Shown piece after piece: positions 52,551-61,129 of a stretch of DNA of 64,000 nucleotides. Location of the stretch: NCBI GenBank assembly GCA_949292025.1, contig CASEYC010000056.1:1-64000 (forward strand), in the 5' to 3' direction. The notes under the pieces were generated by a model, which saw nothing but the letters and a program-made list of their open reading frames with translations, was not told the DNA's origin and did not search any database. This stretch comes from an uncultured Bacteroides sp. (GTDB lineage Bacteria; Bacteroidota; Bacteroidia; Bacteroidales; Bacteroidaceae). Made by a program: the position numbers and the translations under genes. How positions within the stretch are numbered: the first letter of the stretch is position 1; every line of letters begins with the position of its first letter.

Positions 52551-52585
52551 TTCAATCCCCTGCTCCAACTTTTGCGCGAAAAAAG

Positions 52586-52616
52586 TTGCGCGACAACGGG
52601 AAACTTCTTACCTTTG
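52586..52616 (+). promoter_or_regulatory. Promoter of the tRNA-Gly/tRNA-Leu unit
   Basis: TTG (52586-52588), 20-base spacer and TACCTTTG (52609-52616), 19 bases before the mature tRNA-Gly. Confidence 0.72.
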
Positions 52617-52635
52617 CAGCCGTTCTTCAAAACCT

Positions 52636-52708
<73 letters not shown>

Positions 52709-52722
52709 CTTTCTTTAAGGTC

Positions 52723-52807
52723 GCCCGGATGGTGGAATGGTAGACACGAAGGACTTAAAATCCTTTGGCCAGTAATGGCTGTGCGGGTTCAAGTCCCGCT
52801 CCGGGTA
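52723..52807 (+). tRNA. tRNA-Leu (TAA)
   Basis: 85 nt with a long variable arm, as expected for Leu. Acceptor GCCCGGA pairs with TCCGGGT (one G-U); anticodon TAA lies between AGGACT and AATCCT; T arm GGTTCAAGTCC. Same transcript as tRNA-Gly (14 bp apart). Confidence 0.95.
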
Positions 52808-52811
52808 CAGG

Positions 52812-52848
52812 AAAACGATTGACACCCTATGGTTTTCAATCGTTTTTT
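52812..52848 (+). terminator. Intrinsic terminator of the tRNA unit
   Basis: 11-bp perfect arms AAAACGATTGA (52812-52822) and TCAATCGTTTT (52836-52846), followed by more T. Confidence 0.85.
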
Positions 52849-52892
52849 ATTTCGACGAATAACAAACTGTGTATTATAGAATTGGAGCAAAA

Positions 52893-54023
52893 ATGAGAAC
52901 AAGAATGCAGGTTGTCCTGTTCTTGGTTTTCTTGTGCACATTCTGCCAAGCCAAAGGAACAATGGATTTACGAGGAGTAGTGTATGACGTCGGGCTGAAA
53001 TTCACACCCGAAAGTTGCTCGGTCGACACATTCGACATCAAGCTGGTGAAGTATGACATCAGTATCATAGCCAACATCCTGCGAGCCAATGCCATACGCA
53101 TTGAGGGGGAAGACATCAGCCGGCTTACTGTTGCTGCGGAAGTGGCTCAGGCAGCTGGATTGAAAATCTTCTTCAACCCGTGGAAGATGAATGCGGACGA
53201 AAAGGAAGTGGTGGCTTACATGGCCCAAGCAGCCCAAGCAGCCGAAAAACTCCGGCAAAAAGGGGCAGACTTGGTGTTTGTGGCCGGATGCGAATATTCC
53301 ATATTCGATAATGGTGTCTTTGAAGGCAGTTCCATTAACGAACGGCTGGCCACCCTGATGTCATTCGGACAAATGAAAGACAAAACTGCCGCTCTCAAGA
53401 CCATACAAGGGAAAAACCAAACCTTGAACCGCATCCTGGCCAACATCTGCCAGGCAGTCCGCGCGAACTACAAGGGGCTGGTCACGTATTCCTCGGGAAC
53501 ATGGGAGGCTGTGGATTGGAGCCTATTCGACATCGTAGGCGTGGATTACTATAGGGACATTCAGACTGATGAGGAATACGTAGAAGGCATAAAGCGTTAT
53601 TCCCAATACGGGAAACCAGTGGTCGTCATGGAGGTGGGTTGCTGCACCTACGAAGGAGCAGCCCGACGGGGCGGAAACGCATTCTCCATCTTGCAAGGCA
53701 CCACACCCGACGGCAAGGCCGGCATTTATGAAAGCGGTATGATACCCACCCGAAGCGAGAAAGAGCAGGCCGACTACATCCAAACCCAAATCGAACTGCT
53801 CAACGGCACCGGCATACAGGGAATGTTCATCTACTTGTTCTCCTACCCCATCTATCCCTACCGTAAAGAAGGCTTGGACTTGGACATGACGGCATACGCC
53901 ATCGTGAAAACCTATGCCAAGAACCATCCCCGCTCACAAATGTTGCCTCCTTGGGAACCCAAAGAAGCATTCTACCGGCTGGCTGAGATATACAGACGGC
54001 TGGAACAGGAGAGCCTGCGTTAA
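52893..54023 (+). CDS. Secreted TIM-barrel glycosidase-like protein (of the type misnamed abortive infection protein)
   Basis: 376 residues from the ATG at 52893 (GGAG lies 7-9 bases upstream; a GTG at 52869 is less likely). Signal peptide ending CQAKG. The body reads as a (beta/alpha)8 barrel: LRGVVYDVG at strand 1, ANAIRIEGEDI, KIFFNPW, VFVAGCEYSIF with Glu134 at the end of strand 4, DIVGVDYYRD, PVVVMEVGCCTY with Glu247 at strand 7, and a C-terminal PPWEPKEAF. Glu134 and Glu247 are placed as acid/base and nucleophile of a clan GH-A retaining glycosidase. Actinobacterial homologues were labelled abortive infection proteins without clear basis. Substrate unknown. Confidence 0.62.
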   Translation: MRTRMQVVLFLVFLCTFCQAKGTMDLRGVVYDVGLKFTPESCSVDTFDIKLVKYDISIIANILRANAIRIEGEDISRLTVAAEVAQAAGLKIFFNPWKMNADEKEVVAYMAQAAQAAEKLRQKGADLVFVAGCEYSIFDNGVFEGSSINERLATLMSFGQMKDKTAALKTIQGKNQTLNRILANICQAVRANYKGLVTYSSGTWEAVDWSLFDIVGVDYYRDIQTDEEYVEGIKRYSQYGKPVVVMEVGCCTYEGAARRGGNAFSILQGTTPDGKAGIYESGMIPTRSEKEQADYIQTQIELLNGTGIQGMFIYLFSYPIYPYRKEGLDLDMTAYAIVKTYAKNHPRSQMLPPWEPKEAFYRLAEIYRRLEQESLR

Positions 54024-54062
54024 CGGGCTCTCCCCCTATGGCGCCGCCTTTGCCCCATCCGT

Positions 54063-55328
54063 TTATTTCCGCGCCTCCTCAAACTTCTGCTTCATCGTCG
54101 GGTTCATGTAGGTGAGCTTACGGATAGTAAGGTCTTCCGTGTCCTTGTTGGCCAGACGGAAATTGTTCTCCGAGCCCATCAGACTTTCCTTCACCTTTTG
54201 GAGCTTGGCTATAGTGTCATCTATTTGCTTGATAGCCTCGCCGAATTTGCGGGAAGCCAGTTCGTAATGCCGTCCGAAACGAGCCTTGAAGTCTTCGAGC
54301 TTGTTCTCGAAGTTGGTCACGTCCACTTCCTTGCTTTGCGCCAAGATGAGTTGCTTCCGATATTCCAAGCTTTTCTTTGAAGTCTGAACCAAGAGCGTGA
54401 TGAGCGGGATGAAGAACTGCGGACGGATGACATACATCTTCTCATAGCGGTGGGACACATCGACGATGCCGCCGTTATACAATTCGCTATCAGGTTCGAG
54501 GAGGGAGACCAGCACGGCATATTCACAGCCCTTCTTCCGGCGGTCCTCGTCCAACTTCTTGAAGAAATCCTCATTCTTGTGCTTGGTCGTAGTGGTGTCC
54601 ATCTCGTTCTTCATCTCGAACATGATGGAGAGGTACTCCAATCCATCTACCGAATCACGGAAAATGAAGTCACCTTTGGTGCCATCCGCCACCTCGTTGT
54701 CTTTCTCGAAGTAGGCGTATGGCATCATGGGGCGTAAGAACTGGTTGAAGAGCGTGGAGCAATGTATCTCCAGCGTCTCTCCCACCATCTTGGTGCTCAT
54801 GCGCGTCTTGAGCTCCTTGTAGTAGTCTATCTGTTCCTGCTTGCTCTGAAGCTCCAACAGGTGGCGCTTGTTCAATTCCTCTGTTTCCACCTGGGCTTTG
54901 TAGCGTTCCAGTTCCATATCTGCCTTAAGCCTGCTGATGGCCTTGTCCTTTTCCGCCAAAGCCAGTTGGCGTTCCGCGTCCTTCTGAGTGGATATGTTTT
55001 CCAGCTGGTTCTTGAGGCGAATAATCTCCTGGTCCTTCTCCCCGTTCAGCTTGGCCAGCATCACTTGCATATCAGACTTCAGGCGGCTGATTTCCGTTTC
55101 CTTGGCACTCAATTCCAAATTCTTCTTATTCATCCGACTCTCAAATTCCTGCCGGGCTTGGGTGGACTTCAACAACAGTTCGGCCTGTTGCCGGGCTTCC
55201 ATCTCCTTCAGGCGGCGTTCTATCTCCGCTTCAAATTCGGTGTTCTTCACCTGACTAAGGATAGAAGCATAGTCGGCCTCATCCACCTGGAAAACGCTTC
55301 CACACTTAGGGCATCGCAATTCTTTCAT
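54063..55328 (-). CDS. DUF2130 protein
   Basis: 421 residues. N-terminal zinc-knuckle-like CPKCG (6-10), a long coiled coil (about 25-165, rich in Glu, Lys and Gln), then the DUF2130 domain (about 170-370) with STKMVGETLEIHCSTLFNQ, KGDFIFRD, and KKLDEDRRKKGCEYAVLVSL. Cytoplasmic. The GDFIFRD and later acidic residues recall a nuclease-like core, but function is unknown. Converges on the TIM-barrel gene. Confidence 0.85.
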   Translation of the reverse strand: MKELRCPKCGSVFQVDEADYASILSQVKNTEFEAEIERRLKEMEARQQAELLLKSTQARQEFESRMNKKNLELSAKETEISRLKSDMQVMLAKLNGEKDQEIIRLKNQLENISTQKDAERQLALAEKDKAISRLKADMELERYKAQVETEELNKRHLLELQSKQEQIDYYKELKTRMSTKMVGETLEIHCSTLFNQFLRPMMPYAYFEKDNEVADGTKGDFIFRDSVDGLEYLSIMFEMKNEMDTTTTKHKNEDFFKKLDEDRRKKGCEYAVLVSLLEPDSELYNGGIVDVSHRYEKMYVIRPQFFIPLITLLVQTSKKSLEYRKQLILAQSKEVDVTNFENKLEDFKARFGRHYELASRKFGEAIKQIDDTIAKLQKVKESLMGSENNFRLANKDTEDLTIRKLTYMNPTMKQKFEEARK

Positions 55329-55372
55329 ACGGCTTGCTTTTCAATAAAGGTTATACGCATTGACAAACATAA

Positions 55373-56284
55373 TTAGAGCAATTGCTCCACCTCTCCCACA
55401 CTCAGGCCCGTTGCTTTGACAATCATCTCCACAGAAAGTCCCATTGATTTCAGATTAAGAGCTACATCCAACGCTTTTTTCTTCTCTCCCTCTGCACGGC
55501 CTTCCTCAAGACCTTCTGCACGGCCTTCTGCACGGCCTTCCTCAAGACCTTCTTGCTTGGCTGTGCTCAGCACGTCATTTTGTATCATTATGGCATTGAT
55601 ATGCTCATCGTAAGCATGACGTTCTTCTTGGGACATGTCATAATAACGTAATTTTTCACGAGCTTCGGGCAATCCTGGAGCTGTCGTATCAGGATTGATA
55701 ACCCCCGTTTTAAGATATTGTATCCATTCTTCCAATGGTGTCTTGGCCACTTGATTGAACTCGTTGACCCGAATCAAATAGTATTCCGGGAAAACTTCAC
55801 CGGGCAGTTTCTGCACGATTGCTCCGGCTTCTTTGGCGGTAATCAACAGTTCGTCATGGGTGTGCACGCCTACAAAACGGTTCTGTCCATGATACAGATA
55901 GTCATTGCCCTTGCCCAAATCAAAATAAAGTATACTGATGGAATATACTTTCTTCACCTGCTGATAGGTATCCCCCAAGGAAATATGCTCTGTAATAGCT
56001 TTTGCCGTACCATACAATATGCGCTCCAGATAATAAAGTTCGCGCGTATTCTGAACCTCTACGATTATTATCTCTCCTTTACTGTTTTTGGCCTTGATGT
56101 CCACGCGATTAAACTTGTCGTCATCCCGTTGCTGGTTGCCTTCACTTTCCAAAATCTCCACGATCTGGGTTTTGTCATTGAAAAGCACAGTCAGCAATCC
56201 CTCCAACACACTAAAATTGGCCTTGTCCCGCAACAAGCGTTTGATAGCCCAATCAAAACGGATATATGTATTCTTCTGGTTCAT
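55373..56284 (-). CDS. Rpn-family (PDDEXK) recombination-promoting nuclease-like protein
   Basis: 303 residues. DWAIKRLLRDKANFSVLEGLL, then the catalytic motif VDIKAKNSKGEIIIVEVQNT (Asp, Glu-x-Gln) and GVHTHDELLIT match the PD-(D/E)XK transposase-like family. Near the C-terminus (about 250-275) is a low-complexity run of EGRAEG and GLEEG units encoded by short DNA repeats, followed by a C-terminal helix pair (LDVALNLKSMGLSVEMIVKA). Relatives cut DNA and stimulate RecA-independent recombination. The tandem run probably varies in length by slippage. Confidence 0.85.
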   Translation of the reverse strand: MNQKNTYIRFDWAIKRLLRDKANFSVLEGLLTVLFNDKTQIVEILESEGNQQRDDDKFNRVDIKAKNSKGEIIIVEVQNTRELYYLERILYGTAKAITEHISLGDTYQQVKKVYSISILYFDLGKGNDYLYHGQNRFVGVHTHDELLITAKEAGAIVQKLPGEVFPEYYLIRVNEFNQVAKTPLEEWIQYLKTGVINPDTTAPGLPEAREKLRYYDMSQEERHAYDEHINAIMIQNDVLSTAKQEGLEEGRAEGRAEGLEEGRAEGEKKKALDVALNLKSMGLSVEMIVKATGLSVGEVEQLL

Positions 56285-56489
56285 AACACAGTTTTTTTAT
56301 TTGTATCACAATGAAAATTCCCCTCTTATGTCCCACGCGAGCACAACCGCCCTGCATTCAAGTTACTTACTGCAAAGAAAGCATTTTATTCCGACATAAA
56401 CAACACCCGCTGAAAGAGATTTGCCAGGAACTACACCATACCCCACACCAGACCCCTGGCACAGACACCGCGTACCTGACGTACGGGCA

Positions 56490-56513
56490 TAAAAAAAGGG
56501 CTCCGCTGAGCCC
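56490..56513 (-). terminator. Intrinsic terminator of the 56.5-kb small RNA
   Basis: GGGCTC AGCG GAGCCC on the minus strand (6-bp stem) followed by TTTTTTT. Confidence 0.75.
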
Positions 56514-56552
56514 AACCTTTGTTAACCTTAAATCTAATACCATGAAAAACAC
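56490..56552 (-). ncRNA. Candidate small RNA, about 63 nt
   Basis: A perfect promoter on the minus strand, start near 56552, and a terminator hairpin (56498-56513) with seven T ending near 56490 bound a compact unit. It has no clear coding content, though a short frame starting ATGGTATTAGAT crosses it. It lies between the mutase operon and the Rpn gene. It could be a free sRNA or an attenuated leader of the Rpn gene 205 bp further on. Confidence 0.55.
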
Positions 56553-56556
56553 GTTG

Positions 56557-56587
56557 CAAAGGTACGGACTTTTGCGAAACCTGCAAA
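56557..56587 (-). promoter_or_regulatory. Strong consensus promoter for the 56.5-kb small RNA
   Basis: TTTG (56584-56587), 19-base spacer, TACCTTTG (56557-56564): full match to the Bacteroidota consensus on the minus strand. Confidence 0.75.
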
Positions 56588-56692
56588 CTTTCCAAGCAGA
56601 AAAGTATGTTTTATAACACTTTTTAGCGAAAAGAGGAGGGAAAAGCCTCGAAATAGCCTTTCCCTCCCCAATCTCTTACCTGAAAAAACAGC

Positions 56693-58840
56693 TTATTCCT
56701 CGTCCATCAGGATGTTCAGGATCTGGCAGGCAGCCTTGGCCACCGGAGTACCCGGGCCGAAGATAGCAGCCACACCGGCCTTGTAGAGGAAGTCATAGTC
56801 CTGCGGAGGAATGACACCGCCGGCGAATACCACGATGTCTTCGCGACCCAGCTTCTTCAACTCGTCCATCAGCTGCGGAATCAAGGTTTTGTGGCCTGCC
56901 GCAAGAGAGGATACGCCTACGGCATGAACATCGTTCTCCACGGCCTCGCGGGCAGCTTCCGCCGGGGTTTGGAAGAGCGGGCCCATGTCCACGTCGAAGC
57001 CACAGTCGGCATAGCCCGTAGCTACGACTTTTGCACCACGGTCGTGCCCGTCCTGCCCCATCTTGGCAATCATGATACGCGGCTGGCGACCTTCTTTCTT
57101 GGCAAACTTCTCGCACAATTCACATGCCTTGGCGAAGTCTGCATCGTTTTTGCTTTCTGATGAATACACGCCTGATATGGTTCTAATCATTGCTTTATAA
57201 CGTCCTACTACCTTCTCGCACGCATAGGAAATCTCGCCCAAGGTGGCACGCACACGGGCGGCTTCCACGGCCAACTCCAGCAGGTTGCCCTCGCCGGTCT
57301 TGACACACTCGGTGATGGCGTCCAGCGCCTTGTCCACATCGGCCTGGTTGCGGTTGGCTTTCAACTTCTTCAGGTTCTCTTCCTGCTCCTGGCGCACGGC
57401 GGTGTTGTCAATTTCGAGGATGTCAATGGGGGCTTCCTTGTCCAGACGATAGCGGTTGACGCCCACAATGGTCTGCACGCCGCTGTCGATGCGGGCCTGG
57501 GTGCGTGCGGCGGCTTCTTCGATGCGCATCTTGGGGATGCCCGTCTCGATGGCCTTGGCCATGCCGCCCAGCTTCTCGATTTCCTGGATGTGCTCCCATG
57601 CCTTGTAGGCAATCTCGTTGGTCAGCGACTCCACGTAATAGGAGCCTGCCCAAGGATCCACATTCTTGCAGACGTAGGTCTCTTCCTGAATATAGATTTG
57701 CGTGTTGCGGGCGATGCGGGCGGAGAAGTCCGTCGGCAGGGCGATGGCTTCGTCCAAAGCGTTGGTGTGCAGGGATTGCGTGTGACCCAAGGCAGCGGCC
57801 ATGGCCTCAATGCAGGTACGTCCCACATTGTTGAAGGGGTCTTGCTCCGTGAGCGACCAGCCGGATGTCTGCGAGTGCGTGCGCAGTGCCAGCGACTTGG
57901 GATTTTTCGGATTGAACTGCTTCACAATCTTGGCCCACAGCATACGGGCGGCACGCATCTTGGCGATTTCCATGAAGTGGTTGGTGCCGATGGCCCAGAA
58001 GAAGGAAAGGCGCGGAGCGAAGGCATCGATGTCCAATCCGGCATTGACACCAGCACGGAGATATTCCAATCCGTCGGCCAGGGTGTAAGCCAACTCAATG
58101 TCGGCCGTGGCACCGGCTTCCTGCATGTGGTATCCGGAGATGGAAATGGAGTTGAACTTCGGCATCTTCTGCGAGGTGTACTCGAAGATGTCGGAGATAA
58201 TCTTCATGGAGAATGCAGGCGGATAGATATAGGTGTTGCGCACCATGAATTCCTTCAGGATGTCGTTTTGGATGGTACCGGCCATTTCTTCCAACTTGGC
58301 GCCTTGCTCCAAGCCGGCGTTGATGTAGAAGGCCATGACGGGCAACACGGCACCGTTCATCGTCATGGAGACGGACATCTTGTTCAAGGGAATGCCCTCG
58401 AAGAGGACTTTCATGTTCTCCAGCGAACAGATGGACACGCCGGCCTTGCCGACATCACCCACCACGCGCTCATTATCCGGGTCATAGCCGCGGTGCGTGG
58501 GCAGGTCGAAGGCTACCGACAAACCTTTCTGGCCGGAAGCCAGGTTGCGGCGGTAGAAAGCGTTGGATTCCTCGGCCGTGGAGAATCCGGCATACTGACG
58601 GATGGTCCAAGGGCGGAAAGTGTACATCATGGAGTACGGGCCACGCAGATAGGGCGGTATGCCGGCGGCATAATCCAAGTGCTCCATTCCTTCCAGGTCT
58701 TCTTTGGTATAAACAGGCTTCACTTCTATGTGCTCCGGCGTCTTCCAGTCAGCGTGGATGCCGTTGGCCTTTTGCCACTCAGCCCCGTTGGCGGGCTTGA
58801 AGTCGGCATATATGTCGATGTTCTTGAAATCTTTTCTCAT
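56693..58840 (-). CDS. mutB: Methylmalonyl-CoA mutase, large (catalytic) subunit
   Basis: 715 residues. The TIM-barrel CoA domain (about 50-430) contains [16 protein letters not shown] and the substrate segment YMHFRP-like [14 protein letters not shown]; the C-terminal cobalamin domain has [13 protein letters not shown] with Asp597 and His599, the lower ligand of B12. It isomerises succinyl-CoA and methylmalonyl-CoA in propionate formation. The start lies 2 bp after the small subunit stop, so translation is coupled. Confidence 0.97.
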   Translation of the reverse strand: MRKDFKNIDIYADFKPANGAEWQKANGIHADWKTPEHIEVKPVYTKEDLEGMEHLDYAAGIPPYLRGPYSMMYTFRPWTIRQYAGFSTAEESNAFYRRNLASGQKGLSVAFDLPTHRGYDPDNERVVGDVGKAGVSICSLENMKVLFEGIPLNKMSVSMTMNGAVLPVMAFYINAGLEQGAKLEEMAGTIQNDILKEFMVRNTYIYPPAFSMKIISDIFEYTSQKMPKFNSISISGYHMQEAGATADIELAYTLADGLEYLRAGVNAGLDIDAFAPRLSFFWAIGTNHFMEIAKMRAARMLWAKIVKQFNPKNPKSLALRTHSQTSGWSLTEQDPFNNVGRTCIEAMAAALGHTQSLHTNALDEAIALPTDFSARIARNTQIYIQEETYVCKNVDPWAGSYYVESLTNEIAYKAWEHIQEIEKLGGMAKAIETGIPKMRIEEAAARTQARIDSGVQTIVGVNRYRLDKEAPIDILEIDNTAVRQEQEENLKKLKANRNQADVDKALDAITECVKTGEGNLLELAVEAARVRATLGEISYACEKVVGRYKAMIRTISGVYSSESKNDADFAKACELCEKFAKKEGRQPRIMIAKMGQDGHDRGAKVVATGYADCGFDVDMGPLFQTPAEAAREAVENDVHAVGVSSLAAGHKTLIPQLMDELKKLGREDIVVFAGGVIPPQDYDFLYKAGVAAIFGPGTPVAKAACQILNILMDEE

Positions 58841-58842
58841 GA

Positions 58843-60714
58843 TTACTTCAATAATTTAGCATTGTATTCCTTTAATGTCTGCAGCACATTGACGCGGACA
58901 TGGATGAAGTTCTCGATGCCGGCAGCCTTCAGCTCGTCCATGCAGGCGGGAGCACCGGCCACGATGAACATGGCGCGTCCGGCCAAGGCCTGGTAGGCGG
59001 GGATGGCATATTCGGCATATTCGTCATCGCTGGAGCAGAGCACCACGATGTCCGCCTTGGCAGCCAGGGCGGCGTCAATGCCCTCCTGCACGGAAGCGAA
59101 GCCCAAGTTGTCGATGACCTCGTATCCGGCGCAAGCCAGGAAGTTGCACGAGAACTGGGCGCGCGCCTGGCGCATGGCCAGGTTGCCGATGGTCAGCATG
59201 AAGGCTTTCGGACGCTTGCCGCTGGCCTCGGTCTCCAGGCGAAGAGCCTCGAACTCGCTGGCGGCACGCGACGCATCGAGCGATGCGCAATCCTTTTCGC
59301 ACGTATGTTCATGGCCTCCCCCGCAGCAGCAATGGCCTTCCAAAGGTTGCTTGCCTTCGGTCAGCTCAGTGAAGTTGGGGAATTGGTTGGTGCCCAGCAG
59401 GATTTCCTTGCGACGGGCCACGGCCTCGTGGCGGGCGCGGTTGCTGGCATTGACGGCTTCCTGCACCTTGCCTGCCTTGACAGAAGCATAGAATCCGCCT
59501 TCTTCCTCCACGGCCAGGAAGAGTTTCCAAGCCTGTGCGGCGATGGAGGCGGTGAGGTTTTCTATATAATAAGAACCGCCGGCGGGGTCTACCACCTTGT
59601 CGAAGTGGGATTCCTCGCGGAGCAGGAGCTGCTGGTTGCGCGCCAGACGCTCGGAAAATTCATTAGGCTCGGCGTAGGCGGCGTCGAAGGGAAGCACCGT
59701 CATGGACTCCACGCCGGCCAAGGCGGCACTCATGGCCTCCGTCTGCGTGCGGAGCAGGTTGACGTAGGAGTCGAAGAGCGTGAGGTTGAAGCGGGAGGTG
59801 ATGGCGTGTATGTGCATCTTGGCGGCGCACTTGCAGTCGTCCGGGGCGAGGTATTGCTCCACGATGTCCGCCCACAGCATACGGGCGGCGCGGAATTTGG
59901 CAATCTCCATGAAGTAGTTGGACGACACGCCGAAGTTGAACTTGATGTTCTTGGCCACCTGCGCGGCAGGCACGCCGGCTTCGGTCAAAGCCTGCAGGTA
60001 TTCATTGCCCCAGGCGAGGGCATAACCCAGCTCCTGGTAAATATAGGCGCCGGCATCGCAAAGGATTGACGCGTCCACGCCGAGGACTTGATAGCCACAA
60101 AGTTTGGCGGAGACTTCGACCAGCTTTTTGCCCGTCTCGGCGATGACGGTGCGCTCCTTGCCCTTGGAGAGCATTTTGCCCAGCGGGTCATAGGCGATGG
60201 AGCCACGGAGCTTGGACAGGTCGTAACCCTGCTTCTCGAAATATGCCACCAGCATCTGCGCCAATTCCACCACGTGACCCTGGCAGGTGGAGAAGTTCAG
60301 TTCCACACAATCGGCCTTGATGTCTTTCAGGAGGGTTTCCAAGTAGGCTTCGTCAAGTTGCTTGGCCTTGACGCTGAATCCCAGCGAATCGACGCCGCGG
60401 TTCAGGATGTCGAGAGCCTTGGCATTGGCTTCGGCGGGGTCTTCCACCCGGATATTCTGGCGGACGAGCCAAGAATTGTCGTCCTTCCGGTTGCCGCGCA
60501 GGTAGGGGAACTCGCCGGGCAGGGCATCCATCTGGCGCAACCCGTCGAGGTCTTCGCGGCGGTAGAAGGGTTTCACGTTGAATCCTTCGTTTGTTCTCCA
60601 AACGAGTTTCTTCTCGAAGTCGGCGCCTTTCAGGTCGGCCGTGATCTTCTCCATCCACGCTTCGGTGCTGACGGACGGGAAGTCAGAGAAGAGTTTTTCT
60701 TTGTTTTCTGCCAT
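58843..60714 (-). CDS. mutA: Methylmalonyl-CoA mutase, small subunit
   Basis: 623 residues. It pairs with MutB but lacks the cobalamin DxHDRG motif, as is usual. N-terminal barrel (about 40-420) with LSFSTCQG-like [11 protein letters not shown] and [13 protein letters not shown]-terminal flavodoxin-like domain (about 500-620). The linker (about 455-480) contains an unusual Cys/His cluster: His461, Cys462-464, His468, His470, Cys472 and Cys476. Start ATG at 60714; a TATATTTG -7-like site lies at 60768-60775. Confidence 0.95.
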   Translation of the reverse strand: MAENKEKLFSDFPSVSTEAWMEKITADLKGADFEKKLVWRTNEGFNVKPFYRREDLDGLRQMDALPGEFPYLRGNRKDDNSWLVRQNIRVEDPAEANAKALDILNRGVDSLGFSVKAKQLDEAYLETLLKDIKADCVELNFSTCQGHVVELAQMLVAYFEKQGYDLSKLRGSIAYDPLGKMLSKGKERTVIAETGKKLVEVSAKLCGYQVLGVDASILCDAGAYIYQELGYALAWGNEYLQALTEAGVPAAQVAKNIKFNFGVSSNYFMEIAKFRAARMLWADIVEQYLAPDDCKCAAKMHIHAITSRFNLTLFDSYVNLLRTQTEAMSAALAGVESMTVLPFDAAYAEPNEFSERLARNQQLLLREESHFDKVVDPAGGSYYIENLTASIAAQAWKLFLAVEEEGGFYASVKAGKVQEAVNASNRARHEAVARRKEILLGTNQFPNFTELTEGKQPLEGHCCCGGGHEHTCEKDCASLDASRAASEFEALRLETEASGKRPKAFMLTIGNLAMRQARAQFSCNFLACAGYEVIDNLGFASVQEGIDAALAAKADIVVLCSSDDEYAEYAIPAYQALAGRAMFIVAGAPACMDELKAAGIENFIHVRVNVLQTLKEYNAKLLK

Positions 60715-60767
60715 AGTTTATCTATTTATAATGTAGGTTAATTGAAGTGTCATCACACTTTATTCTG

Positions 60768-60775
60768 CAAATATA
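60768..60775 (-). promoter_or_regulatory. Candidate -7 element directly upstream of mutA
   Basis: TATATTTG, 53 bases before the start. No TTTG at 19-21 bases further up. Transcription of mutAB may therefore come mainly from the promoter at 60968-60997. Confidence 0.4.
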
Positions 60776-60830
60776 AACAATAAGTCGATTGGCAGGGCTA
60801 CCGTTGCACGTTTTTTTCAGATTTGTGCAG

Positions 60831-60870
60831 AAAAAGGGGCGCGTCCTCCGCCTTGGCATCGGCACGCCCC
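60831..60870 (-). terminator. Terminator within the mutAB leader
   Basis: On the minus strand GGGGCG(TG) pairs with (CG)CGCCCC at 60836-60843 and 60863-60870, with an inner GCC/GGC, followed by TTTTT. Confidence 0.7.
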
Positions 60871-60962
60871 CCGCTTCTGCATTATAAACGAAGCGTCGAT
60901 GCGAGCCGGTCGTCCGGAGCCGGCCCCATCGTTTTCGGGCAGGCTGGCATCCCCTTTTTCTC
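60831..60962 (-). ncRNA. Candidate leader RNA or sRNA upstream of mutAB, about 130 nt
   Basis: Between a consensus minus-strand promoter and a strong terminator, the RNA folds into hairpins: GCCGG / CCGGC near 60904-60923, GCTTC / GAAGC near 60873-60894, and the terminator stem. It ends 117 nt before the mutA start. It may be an attenuator (premature termination controlling mutAB) or an independent sRNA. The cobalamin riboswitch core box is not seen. Confidence 0.55.
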
Positions 60963-60967
60963 ACCTG

Positions 60968-60997
60968 CAAAATTAGCAAAAATCTTGAAATCTGCAA
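60968..60997 (-). promoter_or_regulatory. Promoter of the mutAB leader RNA
   Basis: TTG (60995-60997), 19-base spacer, TAATTTTG (60968-60975) on the minus strand. Confidence 0.68.
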
Positions 60998-61055
60998 GTT
61001 TTTGCCCTGCTAAATCTTTTTTGAAGGCAAAATTCTTTTTTCGAGCCCAAAAATC

Positions 61056-61086
61056 TTGGCATCTTCCGCACGATTGTGTACTTTTG
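61056..61086 (+). promoter_or_regulatory. Promoter of the AspT/YidE-type transporter gene
   Basis: TTG (61056-61058), 20-base spacer, TACTTTTG (61079-61086), 43 bases before the ATG. Divergent from the mutAB leader promoter. Confidence 0.72.
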
Positions 61087-61129
61087 CAGCACTTAAGCAG
61101 AGCTTAGAATCATTTAACAGTATAATTTT

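Noticed and set aside
56542-56616. Short plus-strand frame of 24 codons starting ATGAAAAACACG
   Set aside because: It lies across the minus-strand promoter and has no supporting plus-strand signal; treated as a shadow of the regulatory element.
60780-60962. Cobalamin riboswitch or SRP RNA upstream of mutAB
   Set aside because: No GCCACTG box or other B12 core elements. A short match to the SRP RNA end is present, but the conserved GGTCAGGTCCGGAAGG region is missing.
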